Shown one piece after another: positions 1 through 8,790 of a stretch of DNA of 64,000 nucleotides. Made by a program: the position numbers and the translations under genes. Source of the stretch: Mesorhizobium sp. L-2-11 (lineage in GTDB: Bacteria; Pseudomonadota; Alphaproteobacteria; Rhizobiales; Rhizobiaceae); assembly GCF_016756595.1 (NCBI RefSeq), contig NZ_AP023258.1, forward strand, positions 1 to 64,000. The letters run 5' to 3'. Every line of letters begins with the position of its first letter. Within the stretch, counting starts at the first letter, position 1. Under the pieces are notes generated by a model. It did not search any database and was not told the DNA's origin. It saw nothing but the letters and a program-made list of their open reading frames with translations.

Positions 1-573
1 ACACAACAAGCAAGTATACTAGCGCCCATCGGTGGCACCGCCGTCATGCACAATTCATATTCAGCCATTCTGGCCGGACATGGTGATGGTCCCCAGGGAC
101 TGGCGGTCAGCTTTTGGAGCATAGGACGACGGTATGATCGCTTCGCCCGTCCGAGCGCGGCATTGCGGCCGATCACACGACCATCCATTGCTGGACCGTT
201 CCCCCTGGCGGCGGACGGGACCTTGCCCAGCATTGCCGCCGCAATGACGGACATGGAGCAGCCTGACGCATTCCAGCGCGTCGCCGGGCGGGCGGGGTTC
301 CGGACGGTCGACCTATTGGATTTGCTCGCGCTGCTGGATCGGGTCTCTGCGCCGATTACCGCAAACGTACGACTATCCGGCGGGGCAACCCGCACCTTGA
401 CGCTGGAGCGGCCTGTTCCGATCCCCCAGATCCGCAAGTTCAAGCCTGAGCTCGTCGCCGAGGTCGACCGTCATTGCGATCGCGAGATCGCCGATATCTT
501 CAATGAAGGTGGCCTGCAAACCTGGGAAGGCAAGCCGTTCAATCCCAAGAAGATCGCCTTCATCCGGGCATAG
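1..573 (+). pseudogene. fragment of a large serine-recombinase family protein
   Basis: An open frame from about 46 to 573 (175 codons). Its last ~90 residues look like the middle to C-terminal region of rhizobial recombinase-family proteins, with stretches such as PIPQIRKFKPELVAEVDR and CDREIADIFN followed by TWEGKPFNPKKIAFIR. The catalytic resolvase domain is absent and the frame stops right after FIRA, where relatives continue. The first ~80 residues are proline- and alanine-rich and resemble nothing I know. Both ends therefore appear lost and I treat it as a remnant. Family recognition is from memory of conserved wording, so it is moderate only. Confidence 0.45.
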
Positions 574-848
574 CAACCGCCATCCTTCATCGCTCGCTTC
601 ATCATTTTACAGTGATCACCATCCGCGGTGACAGCTACCGGCTTCGCTCGAGATAAAGGGAACCGCAAGATAATATGGTGGGTCAAATCTCCAGTTTGCC
701 AAGGAGCCAAATCATCACTTCGCTTGATAAACGTAAACGGCGGTACAACATCCCTAAGATATAACCATATAGAATATGCATGACGGGAGGCGTGCCCCTC
801 GCCGATATACCGTGGAAGCTTCCTTGCCTTCCCACCCGGAGAGACCGA
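574..848 (+). promoter_or_regulatory. upstream region of the effector gene, possible degenerate tts box
   Basis: There is no gene in these 275 bases. At 630-648 the sequence GACAGCTACCGGCTTCGCT keeps part of the TtsI-binding tts box (GTCAGCTT..TCG..AGCT) in its left half, but the right half is out of register and several conserved bases differ. It is about 200 bases before the effector start, a normal distance for a tts box. The match is weak and could be chance. The remainder is comparatively AT-rich (690-780). Confidence 0.2.
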
Positions 849-1760
849 ATGGACAACACAGGACTGCCGTTGCGCCACGGCGCTGCCGAAGAGGGTCATC
901 TTGCCCCGGAACTACGATGGATCGAGAACTTGACCGGGGCACCAACATTTACAGGCATGCCGTCCCAATCGGCGCTGGACCCCCATGCTAGTTCATTTTC
1001 GGGGCGAACGCGGCCGTACTCGCTTGCTTCCCAACCTCCTATCGAGGAGATTGATGAGTCTTCATTCCGCAGCAAAGTGAAAGGCTTTTTTAGCAGTGAA
1101 ATCAATTACATCGCCGAAAATCCACAAGAGTATTCGCCTTTTGTGTCCATAAAAGCTGCGCGCACGGCAACACTAGCCGGTTGCTACGGTAACACGCGCG
1201 ATGATACCGTCAGGGCGCGCTATTTTAGTTATGAGTTGGGCGAAACGTGCGCTGGGCTGTTAAGAACATGCGCTGGGCTGTTAAGAACAGAAGGCGGATT
1301 TAGCATCAAAAAGGAACCGTGGCGGCATCAATTTCCCGGGCGAGAACACATTACATCCATTGTAGACCTTCGTGTTACGCATCCTCTGGTCGAGAACGCG
1401 GGCGATATTCTGCTCGAACATCAACTTCGACTCGACGGCGAACGGCCGCTGATCATGTCACGTCCCGCTTTGCCAGAGATGGAGGACCGTCTGGAGCAGA
1501 TGGGTTTTGTTGACGTGGGTGAAAATCGGTGGGTCCTTGACCCGACGCAGCATCCTGACCTGTGGATGAAGAATAACGACGGTGAATGGCAGCGAGCAAA
1601 CAAACCGGGGCTATATCTCTCCAAGTCTGTGAGCGACGATAGCGATAGTGAAGGAAGTGGTGATGAGTATTCGAGCGAAGCATATATCGAGGATGAATCG
1701 TCTGATGATGACCCGACTTGGTACTTGGAACGCTATCTGAATAGGCTGGCAATCAAATGA
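849..1760 (+). CDS. probable type III effector, NopP-like
   Basis: A 303-residue protein with no signal peptide or membrane segment. The ATG at 849 is preferred over the in-frame ATG at 780 because GGAGAG lies 6-7 bases before it. The wording (EEIDESSFRS, NYIAENPQEYSPF, IKAARTA, DDTVRARYFSYELG, HPLVENAGDILLEHQLRLDG, VLDPTQHP) recalls the NopP family of rhizobial effectors, proteins delivered into legume cells by the nodulation type III system and affecting host range; this is recalled, not searched. Two oddities are visible: a 7-residue tandem duplication CAGLLRT, and a Ser/Asp/Glu-rich acidic stretch near the C-terminus (about residues 260-290) that makes it longer than the ~270 residues I associate with NopP. 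No secretion apparatus or other effector lies nearby; an IS6 element follows 12 bases after the stop. Confidence 0.55.
   Translation: MDNTGLPLRHGAAEEGHLAPELRWIENLTGAPTFTGMPSQSALDPHASSFSGRTRPYSLASQPPIEEIDESSFRSKVKGFFSSEINYIAENPQEYSPFVSIKAARTATLAGCYGNTRDDTVRARYFSYELGETCAGLLRTCAGLLRTEGGFSIKKEPWRHQFPGREHITSIVDLRVTHPLVENAGDILLEHQLRLDGERPLIMSRPALPEMEDRLEQMGFVDVGENRWVLDPTQHPDLWMKNNDGEWQRANKPGLYLSKSVSDDSDSEGSGDEYSSEAYIEDESSDDDPTWYLERYLNRLAIK
1248..1289 (+). repeat. 21-bp exact tandem duplication inside the effector gene
   Basis: Positions 1248-1268 and 1269-1289 are identical and in frame, so the protein contains CAGLLRT twice in a row. An in-frame 21-base duplication like this arises by slippage and leaves the frame open. 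Confidence 0.9.
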
Positions 1761-1772
1761 GGCACCTGGCTG

Positions 1773-2600
1773 GGTTCTGTTGCAAATTTTTGTTGAACTG
1801 AAGCAAGAAGAGATGGCGGGCGGTGCTTATGCGGCGGCGAGGATATCGAACTGCTCGGCCAATGACGGATTTGGGTTGAAGGCGAACCTCGCCTGTCGTT
1901 TGCGCATCATGTGAAGCATTTCGATGCCGTCGAGGATGATGCTTGCGGCTGCGGGAGATTTGAAGCCGAGCATCGGCCGAACACGGCGCTTGATCCGCCG
2001 ATGGTCCTGCTCGATCCGGTTGTTCAAGTATTGGCTTTGGCGGATTCGGATCGGCTTCGGTCGGCGCCTGCAGCGATCCTGCAATCGATGTGTCGTATCG
2101 CAGGAAACGATCGCCTCCTGGTTGGTCTGGCTACCATCGATGACGACACGATCGGGACGCCCATGGCGCTCCAGCGCTTTCCTGAAGAAACGCTTGGCCG
2201 CCGGCAAATCCCGATGTTCGCTGAAATAGAATTCGACCGTGTCGCCGACGCTGTCGATAGCGCGGTAGAGATACATCCACTGCCCTCGGACCTTGATGTA
2301 GGTTTCATCAACATGCCATTTGCCGGTCGCTGCGCGCTTGCGCCGGTTGAAGCGCTCCAGCAGCAAGGGCGAGAAGTGAACAACCCAGCGATGGATCGTC
2401 GAATGATCGACGCTAATGCCACGCTCGGCCATCATCTCCTTCAAATCGCGCAGGCTCAGTCCATATGCCAGATACCAGCGAACGCACACCAGGATGACCG
2501 ATCGGTCGAAATGCCGGCCTCTGAACATCACAAACCTCCTAAAAAAATGTCGGAGGTCACTTGCCAGACAACCCGTAACGAAAAAGTTTGCAACAGAACC
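1773..2600 (-). mobile_element. IS6-family insertion sequence
   Basis: About 828 bp bounded by perfect inverted repeats GGTTCTGTTGCAAA (1773-1786, and its complement at 2587-2600), a typical IS6/IS26-family terminus. One transposase fills it on the minus strand. The flanking octamers (cctggctg on the left, cttccgcc on the right) differ, so there is no target duplication. That suggests this copy marks a rearrangement or deletion junction between the effector gene and the helicase module. Confidence 0.88.
1827..2528 (-). CDS. IS6-family DDE transposase
   Basis: A 233-residue transposase. The start at 2528 is chosen because AGGAGG lies just upstream; longer frames run out through the element's terminal repeat. 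The N-terminus MFRGRHFDRSVILVCVRWYL and the motif LSLRDLKEMMAERGISVDH are typical of IS6-family helix-turn-helix regions. Catalytic residues are visible as D in WHVDETYIKV, D in DRVVIDGSQTN and E in NNRIEQDHRRIK. The length matches the family (~230-240) and it appears intact. IS6 elements transpose replicatively and form cointegrates. Confidence 0.9.
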   Translation of the reverse strand: MFRGRHFDRSVILVCVRWYLAYGLSLRDLKEMMAERGISVDHSTIHRWVVHFSPLLLERFNRRKRAATGKWHVDETYIKVRGQWMYLYRAIDSVGDTVEFYFSEHRDLPAAKRFFRKALERHGRPDRVVIDGSQTNQEAIVSCDTTHRLQDRCRRRPKPIRIRQSQYLNNRIEQDHRRIKRRVRPMLGFKSPAAASIILDGIEMLHMMRKRQARFAFNPNPSLAEQFDILAAA

Positions 2601-2811
2601 CTTCCGCCTCACCCCCCGATAAGCGAGCGAGCGGTACACCTAGGAGGAGGTCTCACTACGATGAGCCGCCGGGGGCATTCGGCGTTCGATTTCTTGAATA
2701 GCTTGCTATGTGCCGCGGGCTTCCCTCATCCGCGCCGACGTGCCCGTTATAACAGCCTCCGACATATGCGAAAGGCTGCCGGAGCCGAGTGCAAGCAAAC
2801 GATCCCGGCGG

Positions 2812-5100
2812 TTATGCGACTTCATGCGTCGTATGATTTCCCAGTGCTTTGGCTGCGGTCAAGGGCAGGTCTTTGGCGCTGATTCTTTCCACCATTGTGA
2901 CCAATGTCATCAGGTGATCGCTCAGGAACGTGTCGAACTTAGCCAATGCCGGTTGCGCCAGTCGTGCAGCCAGGTCTTCTCCGTCTGGCGGCGGCGAACC
3001 GGCTATATCCTGCAGAGTTTCCATGGCTTTCCCGGCCTCGCATTCCTGAAGTTCAATGGCATGCCCGAAATGCGATGCTTTGAACTCGCGGGCCAGCAAC
3101 GCCAGGCTAAGGGTCTGCAGCTTCATGGTTCCGACCCAGGGGAAAATCAGGACCCCCTCCCCATGCGCAATGATGGAACGGCGATCCAATTGCAGGTCCA
3201 GGAACGAACTGCGCGCCTCATCCAGCAGGCGGTTGGCGGCAGGATCGAGATAGGGGTAGGTCTCATCGGATGCGAGAATCGCGGGCATTGTTGCCACCAC
3301 GTGATCGTGGATGGCCGCTCCTTTGCCGTTGAAATGCGGTGGCTTTCCCGCCCGTGTCGGCTTGACCATGATAACCCGAGCGCGATCGTCTATTTCGATG
3401 ACTTGCCAGCGGCGCCCGGCAAAAATGATCGTTTCGCCACGTGCAAGCGGAGAGCTCAGCGGATAGGTGCCGAGCGTCCGTGCATCGTTGATGATCCGGT
3501 ATTCTCGTTCGGTAGCGAAAACAGCATAGAATTCGTACGATTCCGTGATCTTTTCTCCGGTCTCTCCGATCATGAGCAAGCCTTCCGGCGACTGCTCAAG
3601 CAGCTGGTGTTCAGGCGTGGCCATGCACCGAAGCAATTCGGCAAACAGCGTCCTGTCCACGGCTCGGAAGGGGCCGCGCTCGCACAACAGTTTCCAGGCG
3701 ACTATCGGGCTTACGCCGCCGGTCTGCACGATCAGTGCCATCACTTGATGGACGAGCGTTGAAAGATGCAGCCCAGCTGGCAATGGCGGCTCACACCATC
3801 CTGCCCGCAAGCACTCGACCATCGCAATCGACTGAACCAGATCCAGGCGAAGCCGGTCGATTGGGTGTCGTCCCTTGCCAATCGGAGGCTCGATGACGAA
3901 CATGCGCAGCGTTGCGGGCTTTCCGGCCCTGCGGCCGGATCGGCCAAGGCGCTGGCGAAGTGACGCGACCGAAAAGCCCGGCCCGATATGCGCAATGGTC
4001 TCCACCTCGCCAATGTCGATTCCGAGTTCCAGGGTGGTGGTCGCGACCGCCGTGGTCGGGCGCGGATCGTCTCGAAGCCGCGCTTCGACCTCCTCGCGCA
4101 TCGCCCTTGCGAGATTGCCATGATGCGGGAAGAACTCATTTGGAAAGCTCGCTTCGTCGCACATCGAACGCAGCATGTCGGCATAGACCTCGACATTGGC
4201 GCGAGAACCGGCAAACAGCAGATTGCTCTGGCCGCGCAGCAGGCGAAACAAGTCGGCCGCAAGCGCTGCCGGGACCGTCGACTGTTCGAAAGGCTCAGCC
4301 GCCTTTTTGGGTGGATCGCTGTCGTCAGTGGTGGTCGTGAGATCGCCTGGAGCGGTGCTGTCCAGCAGATAACCCCGGATCTGCAAACGGACCCCGTTCC
4401 CCTCGTCCTTGCCTTCCACGATCGTGACGCTGGCACCCATGCCGGGTCGCAGCGCCTCGGCAGCGAGGCTCATGTCGCCAAGTGTTGCCGACAGCCCAAT
4501 TCGATCGATGCGGTCGCGCGCGGTCGCCACCTCGATCCTGTTCAGGATCGATTGCAACTGCATACCGCGCTCGGTGCCGATGAAGGCATGTAACTCGTCG
4601 ATGACCACCGCATCGAGGCGCGAAAACATCTGCGCAACCTCCCCGCCCCTGCGGACGAGCAACGCCTCCAGCGATTCCGGAGTGATCAACACGACACCCG
4701 AAGGTCGTTTCCGTGCACGGGTTTTGGCATCCGCCGACACATCGCCATGCCATTTGTGCAGGAGGACGCCGCTTCCTTCGCACAGGCTTTCTAGCCGCCG
4801 GTGCTGATCGTTGATCAGCGCCTTCAGCGGGCTGACATAGAGGATGGCGAACCCATCGGCGCTTCCTGCGTGCTCGCCATACCGGGTCAACAACGGCAGG
4901 AAGGCGGCTTCAGTCTTGCCGGCGGCAGTGCGCGCGGAGATCACGACATCGCCGCCCGCGAGGATGGCCGGGATGGCTTTTTCCTGGACATCCCGTAGCG
5001 ACGGCCATTTCCGCTGCCATATCCAGCGCCTGACCGGCTCGGAAAGCGTGTCAAATGCGGAGGGTTGCAAGCTCGTCGTCCGCTCCGCCTTCGGCGTCAT
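2812..5100 (-). CDS. Lhr-like superfamily II helicase (BrxHI-like)
   Basis: About 762 residues, an ATP-dependent DNA or RNA helicase. Visible motifs in order are SARTAAGKTEAA (Walker A), LYVSPLKALINDQ (Ia), VLITPESLE, DELHAF (DEAH-type box II), GLSATLG (III), ATTTLELGIDIG (V) and QRLGRSGRRAG (VI), followed by a ~300-residue C-terminal region. This is the Lhr/BrxHI branch seen beside BrxD in BREX types 2 and 6 (known from the family). The ATG at 5100 is used; a GTG at 5124 is an alternative, and neither has a good ribosome site. Either way the start overlaps the end of the upstream ATPase, implying coupled translation. It is the last gene of the three-gene minus-strand operon and looks intact. 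The specific partner assignment is inference. Confidence 0.82.
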   Translation of the reverse strand: MTPKAERTTSLQPSAFDTLSEPVRRWIWQRKWPSLRDVQEKAIPAILAGGDVVISARTAAGKTEAAFLPLLTRYGEHAGSADGFAILYVSPLKALINDQHRRLESLCEGSGVLLHKWHGDVSADAKTRARKRPSGVVLITPESLEALLVRRGGEVAQMFSRLDAVVIDELHAFIGTERGMQLQSILNRIEVATARDRIDRIGLSATLGDMSLAAEALRPGMGASVTIVEGKDEGNGVRLQIRGYLLDSTAPGDLTTTTDDSDPPKKAAEPFEQSTVPAALAADLFRLLRGQSNLLFAGSRANVEVYADMLRSMCDEASFPNEFFPHHGNLARAMREEVEARLRDDPRPTTAVATTTLELGIDIGEVETIAHIGPGFSVASLRQRLGRSGRRAGKPATLRMFVIEPPIGKGRHPIDRLRLDLVQSIAMVECLRAGWCEPPLPAGLHLSTLVHQVMALIVQTGGVSPIVAWKLLCERGPFRAVDRTLFAELLRCMATPEHQLLEQSPEGLLMIGETGEKITESYEFYAVFATEREYRIINDARTLGTYPLSSPLARGETIIFAGRRWQVIEIDDRARVIMVKPTRAGKPPHFNGKGAAIHDHVVATMPAILASDETYPYLDPAANRLLDEARSSFLDLQLDRRSIIAHGEGVLIFPWVGTMKLQTLSLALLAREFKASHFGHAIELQECEAGKAMETLQDIAGSPPPDGEDLAARLAQPALAKFDTFLSDHLMTLVTMVERISAKDLPLTAAKALGNHTTHEVA

Positions 5101-6373
5101 CGATGGGCCGGTCGCCTGCACCACCCCGATCTTCCGCGACGTCCACTGCGCCGAGCATGTCTTTCCAATCTGTGCCGGGGTTTTGCTGAAGGATCGCGAG
5201 CAGATCGACGAAGGCCTTCACCGTGTTGCGCGGGGTCCGAAAATAAGTCTCACCGATCCGGTTGGCGCAATGGTCCATAAAGGCGTGGAGTGCCTCGTCC
5301 GGAACCAGCCATTTTTCCTGATCGCCGGCCGCGAAGACGTCGCGCAGCCGCTCCAGGAGATGGTAGAGTTCTTCTGGCGTCAGGTTCGGCAGATTGACCA
5401 CCGGACCGGAATAGTCGGCAAGGCCATTGCCGGCAAAACTGTTCCCGGCAAGGCGGGACTGCAAGGCTTCGTAGGAGTAAAGGCCGCGCCGCGTGTCGAG
5501 CAGGAATTCCGGTGTGCCGCCCAAAATGAAACCGATACCCTGCGTCGTGCCCTGCAGGACATCGTTGAAGATGCGCAGGATCTGCTCGTAATTCTGTTTG
5601 CGGGCCTGTGCGCTCTGCAGCTTGTAGAGATTGACGAGTTCGTCGAGGCAGACCAACAGGCCGCCAAAACCAGCGAGCCTTGTGAAACGGGCGAGCAGTC
5701 TCAGGCCATCGTAGAAGGACGCGTCGTCGATGATGGCACGGACACCCAGATCGCCTCGCGCCTCTGTCTTTGTCGTGTATTCGCCGCGCAACCAACGCAG
5801 CGCGGCGTCCTGCAAATTGCTGTTTCCTTCCTCGTAGCCCCGCGCATAGGCAACGATGACGGTTGCGAAATCATAGCCACCGACCATCTCGCGAAGATCG
5901 CCAAGGCCTTCCTTGATGGCGATTTCAATAGTCGTCCCGCTTGAGGAAGCGCGTTCGGATGCTTTTTGTATGTAGCTCTCCAGAATGTTTCTGAGCGCGC
6001 CTCCGTCTGGAGCGGTACGGGTCGCAAGACTGGTGGCGAGCTCGGCATAGAGCGTACGCGCCTGCCCGCCGGTGGCGTGGATGCGGCGATCTGGAGAAAG
6101 GTCGGCCTGGCAGACGGCAAGCTTGCGCTGAAGTGCGATCTGCCTGATGAGAAACAGGAAGAAGGTCTTGCCGGCACCATAGGCGCCGATGACGAGACGG
6201 ATACTCGACCCGCCGTTGCCGATTCGCTCGATGTCCTGGATCAGCGCTTCGATCTCGCGCTGGCGACCCACCTGAATATGCTGGAGACCGATGCGCGGCA
6301 CGACACCGGCACGCAAGGCGCTGATAATGGTGTCTCGATCTCTTGGTTTGATAGGTGGGGTTTTTGTCGTCAT
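5051..6373 (-). CDS. BrxD-like P-loop ATPase (DUF2791 type)
   Basis: A 440-residue ATP-binding protein. Walker A is GAYGAGKTFFLFLI (residues ~50-63) and Walker B is GGLLVCLDELVNLY. The N-terminal signature IISALRAGVVPRIGLQHIQVG, the C-terminal winged-helix-like part YFRTPRNTVKAFVDLLAIL and the overall length fit the DUF2791/BrxD ATPases of BREX types 2 and 6. The ATG at 6373 overlaps the TGA of the upstream TerB gene (ATGA), so the two are translationally coupled; the stop lies inside the helicase gene. No methyltransferase (PglX), phosphatase (PglZ) or BrxC-size gene is present, so this is not a standard BREX locus. The C-terminal ~35 residues are acidic. Confidence 0.82.
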   Translation of the reverse strand: MTTKTPPIKPRDRDTIISALRAGVVPRIGLQHIQVGRQREIEALIQDIERIGNGGSSIRLVIGAYGAGKTFFLFLIRQIALQRKLAVCQADLSPDRRIHATGGQARTLYAELATSLATRTAPDGGALRNILESYIQKASERASSSGTTIEIAIKEGLGDLREMVGGYDFATVIVAYARGYEEGNSNLQDAALRWLRGEYTTKTEARGDLGVRAIIDDASFYDGLRLLARFTRLAGFGGLLVCLDELVNLYKLQSAQARKQNYEQILRIFNDVLQGTTQGIGFILGGTPEFLLDTRRGLYSYEALQSRLAGNSFAGNGLADYSGPVVNLPNLTPEELYHLLERLRDVFAAGDQEKWLVPDEALHAFMDHCANRIGETYFRTPRNTVKAFVDLLAILQQNPGTDWKDMLGAVDVAEDRGGAGDRPIDDAEGGADDELATLRI

Positions 6374-8255
6374 GCTGACATTCCTTCGACAGAGACGGTG
6401 AGCGACGGAGACTGGGGAGTAGCCTCGGAAAACAGGCTGGCGTTGACGATGACAGGGTTGTCGCCGTCGAGGACCAGTTCGTCGAAGCGGTCGAGGGACC
6501 AATCGTTTAGTGCTTGCTTCGCCGCGCCCGGCATCAGATCGGCACCGCGCACCAAACGCTCAAAATCCGAAGCCGTCCAGGTTTCCTGCTCGATCAGTTG
6601 CGACAGTAGCCACGCATAGCGTCGCTCCAGCCCGTCGAAGCGCGCATCCCCTTTGGACGTCTCGATTTCCTCGGTCGCGGGCTGAAGCTCGATCGGCGGC
6701 TCTGCTTCGTCCACGAAAATATCGGCAAGGACACTGGACGTGGTCCGGGTTTCACGTCGGATCGCTTCGAGACGCGAGATGTCGACGCGCGGCGCAGGCG
6801 CTCTAGGAGACGCCGGCGACACCGGAATACCCGGCGGGCGGATCCCTGCGGGGATAATCAGGGGAAGATCGTCATTTCCGTCGCGCGGCCTGTTCTGCGG
6901 CGCAACACTCCCCTGCAGTCGCAAATAAAGGGAGTTTTGGTCCAGATCCATCAGCCTGAACAACTTCTCGAGCTGCGACACTTCTCGTGTGTGAAGGGTT
7001 CCATCTGCCGCGGCGATTGCCACCAATTCATCGGCAAGGTCTTCGCGGCGGTCCTTGGGCACGTCTCCTATGCGTTTGGTCCAAGCCACCACGCGGCTGG
7101 CATCGGCTGCGCAGACCTTGAGTTCGGCTTTGAGGCGTACACGTTCGTCCCTCGAAAGACAGGGCGTCTCGTCAATCTTGCCGGAGAGCCTGCGTTCCTC
7201 CAGAGGATGGAGGAGACCGTCGGCGAAAGCGATCACCATGCCGAGCATGATTGACAATTGCATGGGGCGGTAGCGGTCGCCGGGCTCGAGATCAGCTTCG
7301 GCTTCACGTTCCAGAGCAAAGACCATCGCCGGCTCGTTTGGTTTTGCCGACTTCAGGGAAAAGGAAGGATCGGCGGTATGGCCATAGCCAAGGGCGGCCA
7401 GAATTCCGGAAAGTTCTTTCTGTTTCGCTCGCGCGGCAATTTTGTCGGGATCCATCCCAGCCAATTCAGCCAGTTTCTGAATGGATATTAGGGCGTCATT
7501 ACTCGCCAGTTCCTGGAGCCGCCTCAACGGGCTGCCAGCGAGTGTTTCACAATTCTTCACGCGCAAACCCAAGGGCAGCTGAGCCACAGCCGCAAGGCTA
7601 GGCTTCAGTCCCTCCGAACGGCCGAGCATGCGGCTGTAGTTGTCGAGCCGATCCGTGCAGTCGTCGAAGATGCGGCGAGCACCGCCTATCGGTTCGCTGC
7701 GGTTTGTGATGTCCGGCAGGTCACCGCCAAAGGGGCGGATTGCAAGATCGAACGTCCCGCTGCAGGCACGGTAGTTGACCTTCAGTTTTCGCACTCCGGC
7801 GGGCGCAACGCGCACGCCATTTGGATATTGCTTCTCCACCGCTTCGGCGAACAGCTCTCGCAAGAGAGTCTGTGCCCGTCGCGCCGGCGTTCGCACCCTC
7901 GTTTCGGGGTCGGCAAGGACGTAGGCCAACAAAAGGTCCGGCTCGATCGCGTCTCCGCTGCGCACCCGCATCCCAAGGGCGACCTTCAGCATTATCGGGA
8001 TCTCGTAGCTATTTTCCTCGACCTCCAGATCAAACTTTTCCGGCAACTGAGCCGATTTTAGCTGGTAAGCGGAAAGCAACTCACCAGCATAACGCTTGAA
8101 CGAACCATTCCCTCCATACACCTGCAATAGCCGGCCAACCTCGGCAATGACACCATCGGCGTCGGGTGGGCTTTCCTCCAACATGAGGCGGCGTTCGAGA
8201 CCATAGAAATAGAGGAACACGTATCCGCCGATATGTTCTCCAGAACATATCGGCG
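6370..8255 (-). pseudogene. TerB-N/TerB/TerB-C protein gene, 5' end removed by an IS91-like element
   Basis: About 625 codons remain. The readable protein begins at GGYVFLYFYGLERRLMLE, which I recognise as the interior of a TerB-N domain; the residues normally before it are missing because element sequence starts at about 8256. The middle holds a TerB-type helical region (MLGMVIAFADGLLHPLEERR and ELVAIAAADGTLHTREVSQLEKLF, both with the acidic DG motif), then a proline-rich linker and a C-terminal TerB-C-like region. TerB domains are associated with tellurite resistance, stress and phage-defence operons. The stop overlaps the BrxD-like start by ATGA. The frame continues upstream into the element (to about 8361), so a hybrid product could be made, but the native promoter and start are gone. 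Confidence 0.72.
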
Positions 8256-8256
8256 G
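8225..8256. repeat. perfect 15-bp palindrome with a 2-bp loop at the TerB/IS91 junction
   Basis: Positions 8225-8239 and 8242-8256 are exact reverse complements separated by CC. The sequence on the TerB side also reads as sensible TerB codons. The palindrome sits exactly where the element starts (GTTGGACTAA at 8256), so it may be part of the element's terminal hairpin or an inverted duplication made on insertion. Confidence 0.85.
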
Positions 8257-8425
8257 TTGGACTAACCCGCTCCGCGATTGCGGAGCGGCAAGGAGGGTGT
8301 GTGCCGCCGGCGTAGTGTTGATCGCGTCGCGTCTGTCGCGCTGGTCATGTGTCCACAACAAGCTCCGACTGCGTCAGCATGGAGTGGCTGCTTGCAGCCC
8401 ATTCCATCGGACAAAGGAGCTTGTC

Positions 8426-8752
8426 ATGACTCACCTTCGCCAGCGCATGAGCGAGGACATGCAGGTGCGCAACTTCGCGCTCAACACCCAGCTGTCGTAT
8501 CTGCAACAGGTCTCGCTGTTTGCCCGCCACTTCGGCAAGTCGCCGGACTTGCTCGGGCGAGAGGATATTCGGACCTATCAGGTCTATCTGGCCAATGAGA
8601 AGAAGCTGTCGCCCGGCTCGATTCACACCGCCATTGCGGCGCTGCGCTTTCTCTACAATGTGACGCTCGAGCGGGACTGGGCGCCTGAAGAGGTCCTCCC
8701 GCTTCCCAAGAAGCCGCAGAGGCTGCCGATCGTCCTCAGTCCCGAAGAAGTT
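8426..8752 (+). pseudogene. IS91-associated tyrosine recombinase, 5' part
   Basis: The ATG at 8426 has AAAGGAG before it. The 109 codons encode the SAM-like N-terminal domain of a phage-type integrase (MTHLRQRMSEDMQVRNFALN, QVYLANEKKLSPGSIHTAIA, ALRFLYNVTL), ending at LPIVLSPEEV where a Tn3-family transposon enters. Reading from 8752 straight to 15036 restores SPEEVQRFLG and the rest of the protein, so the break is due only to the insertion. A truncated product of 114 residues would end within the transposon repeat. Confidence 0.88.
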
Positions 8753-8790
8753 GGGGTCGGTTCCGGCTGAGTGTGAAATGACACCCTAAG
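8753..8790 (+). repeat. Tn3-family left inverted repeat
   Basis: Thirty-eight bases starting GGGGTCGGTTCC and ending ACACCCTAAG. The resolvase stop codon lies inside it. The preceding AAGTT (8748-8752) is the left target duplication. Confidence 0.93.

Noticed and set aside
630..648. tts box ahead of the NopP-like gene
   Set aside because: Only the left half resembles the consensus; the right half is out of register. Kept as a low-confidence note, not as a finding.
2661..2882. Small plus-strand frame after AGGAGGAGG
   Set aside because: A good ribosome site, but the frame runs into the antisense of the helicase gene and shows no recognisable domain.
1911..2882. Long plus-strand frame opposite the IS6 transposase
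   Set aside because: Antisense shadow crossing both ends of the insertion sequence.
2812..8255. Complete BREX locus
   Set aside because: Only BrxD-like and BrxHI-like genes are present; pglX, pglZ and brxC are absent, so it is not called BREX.
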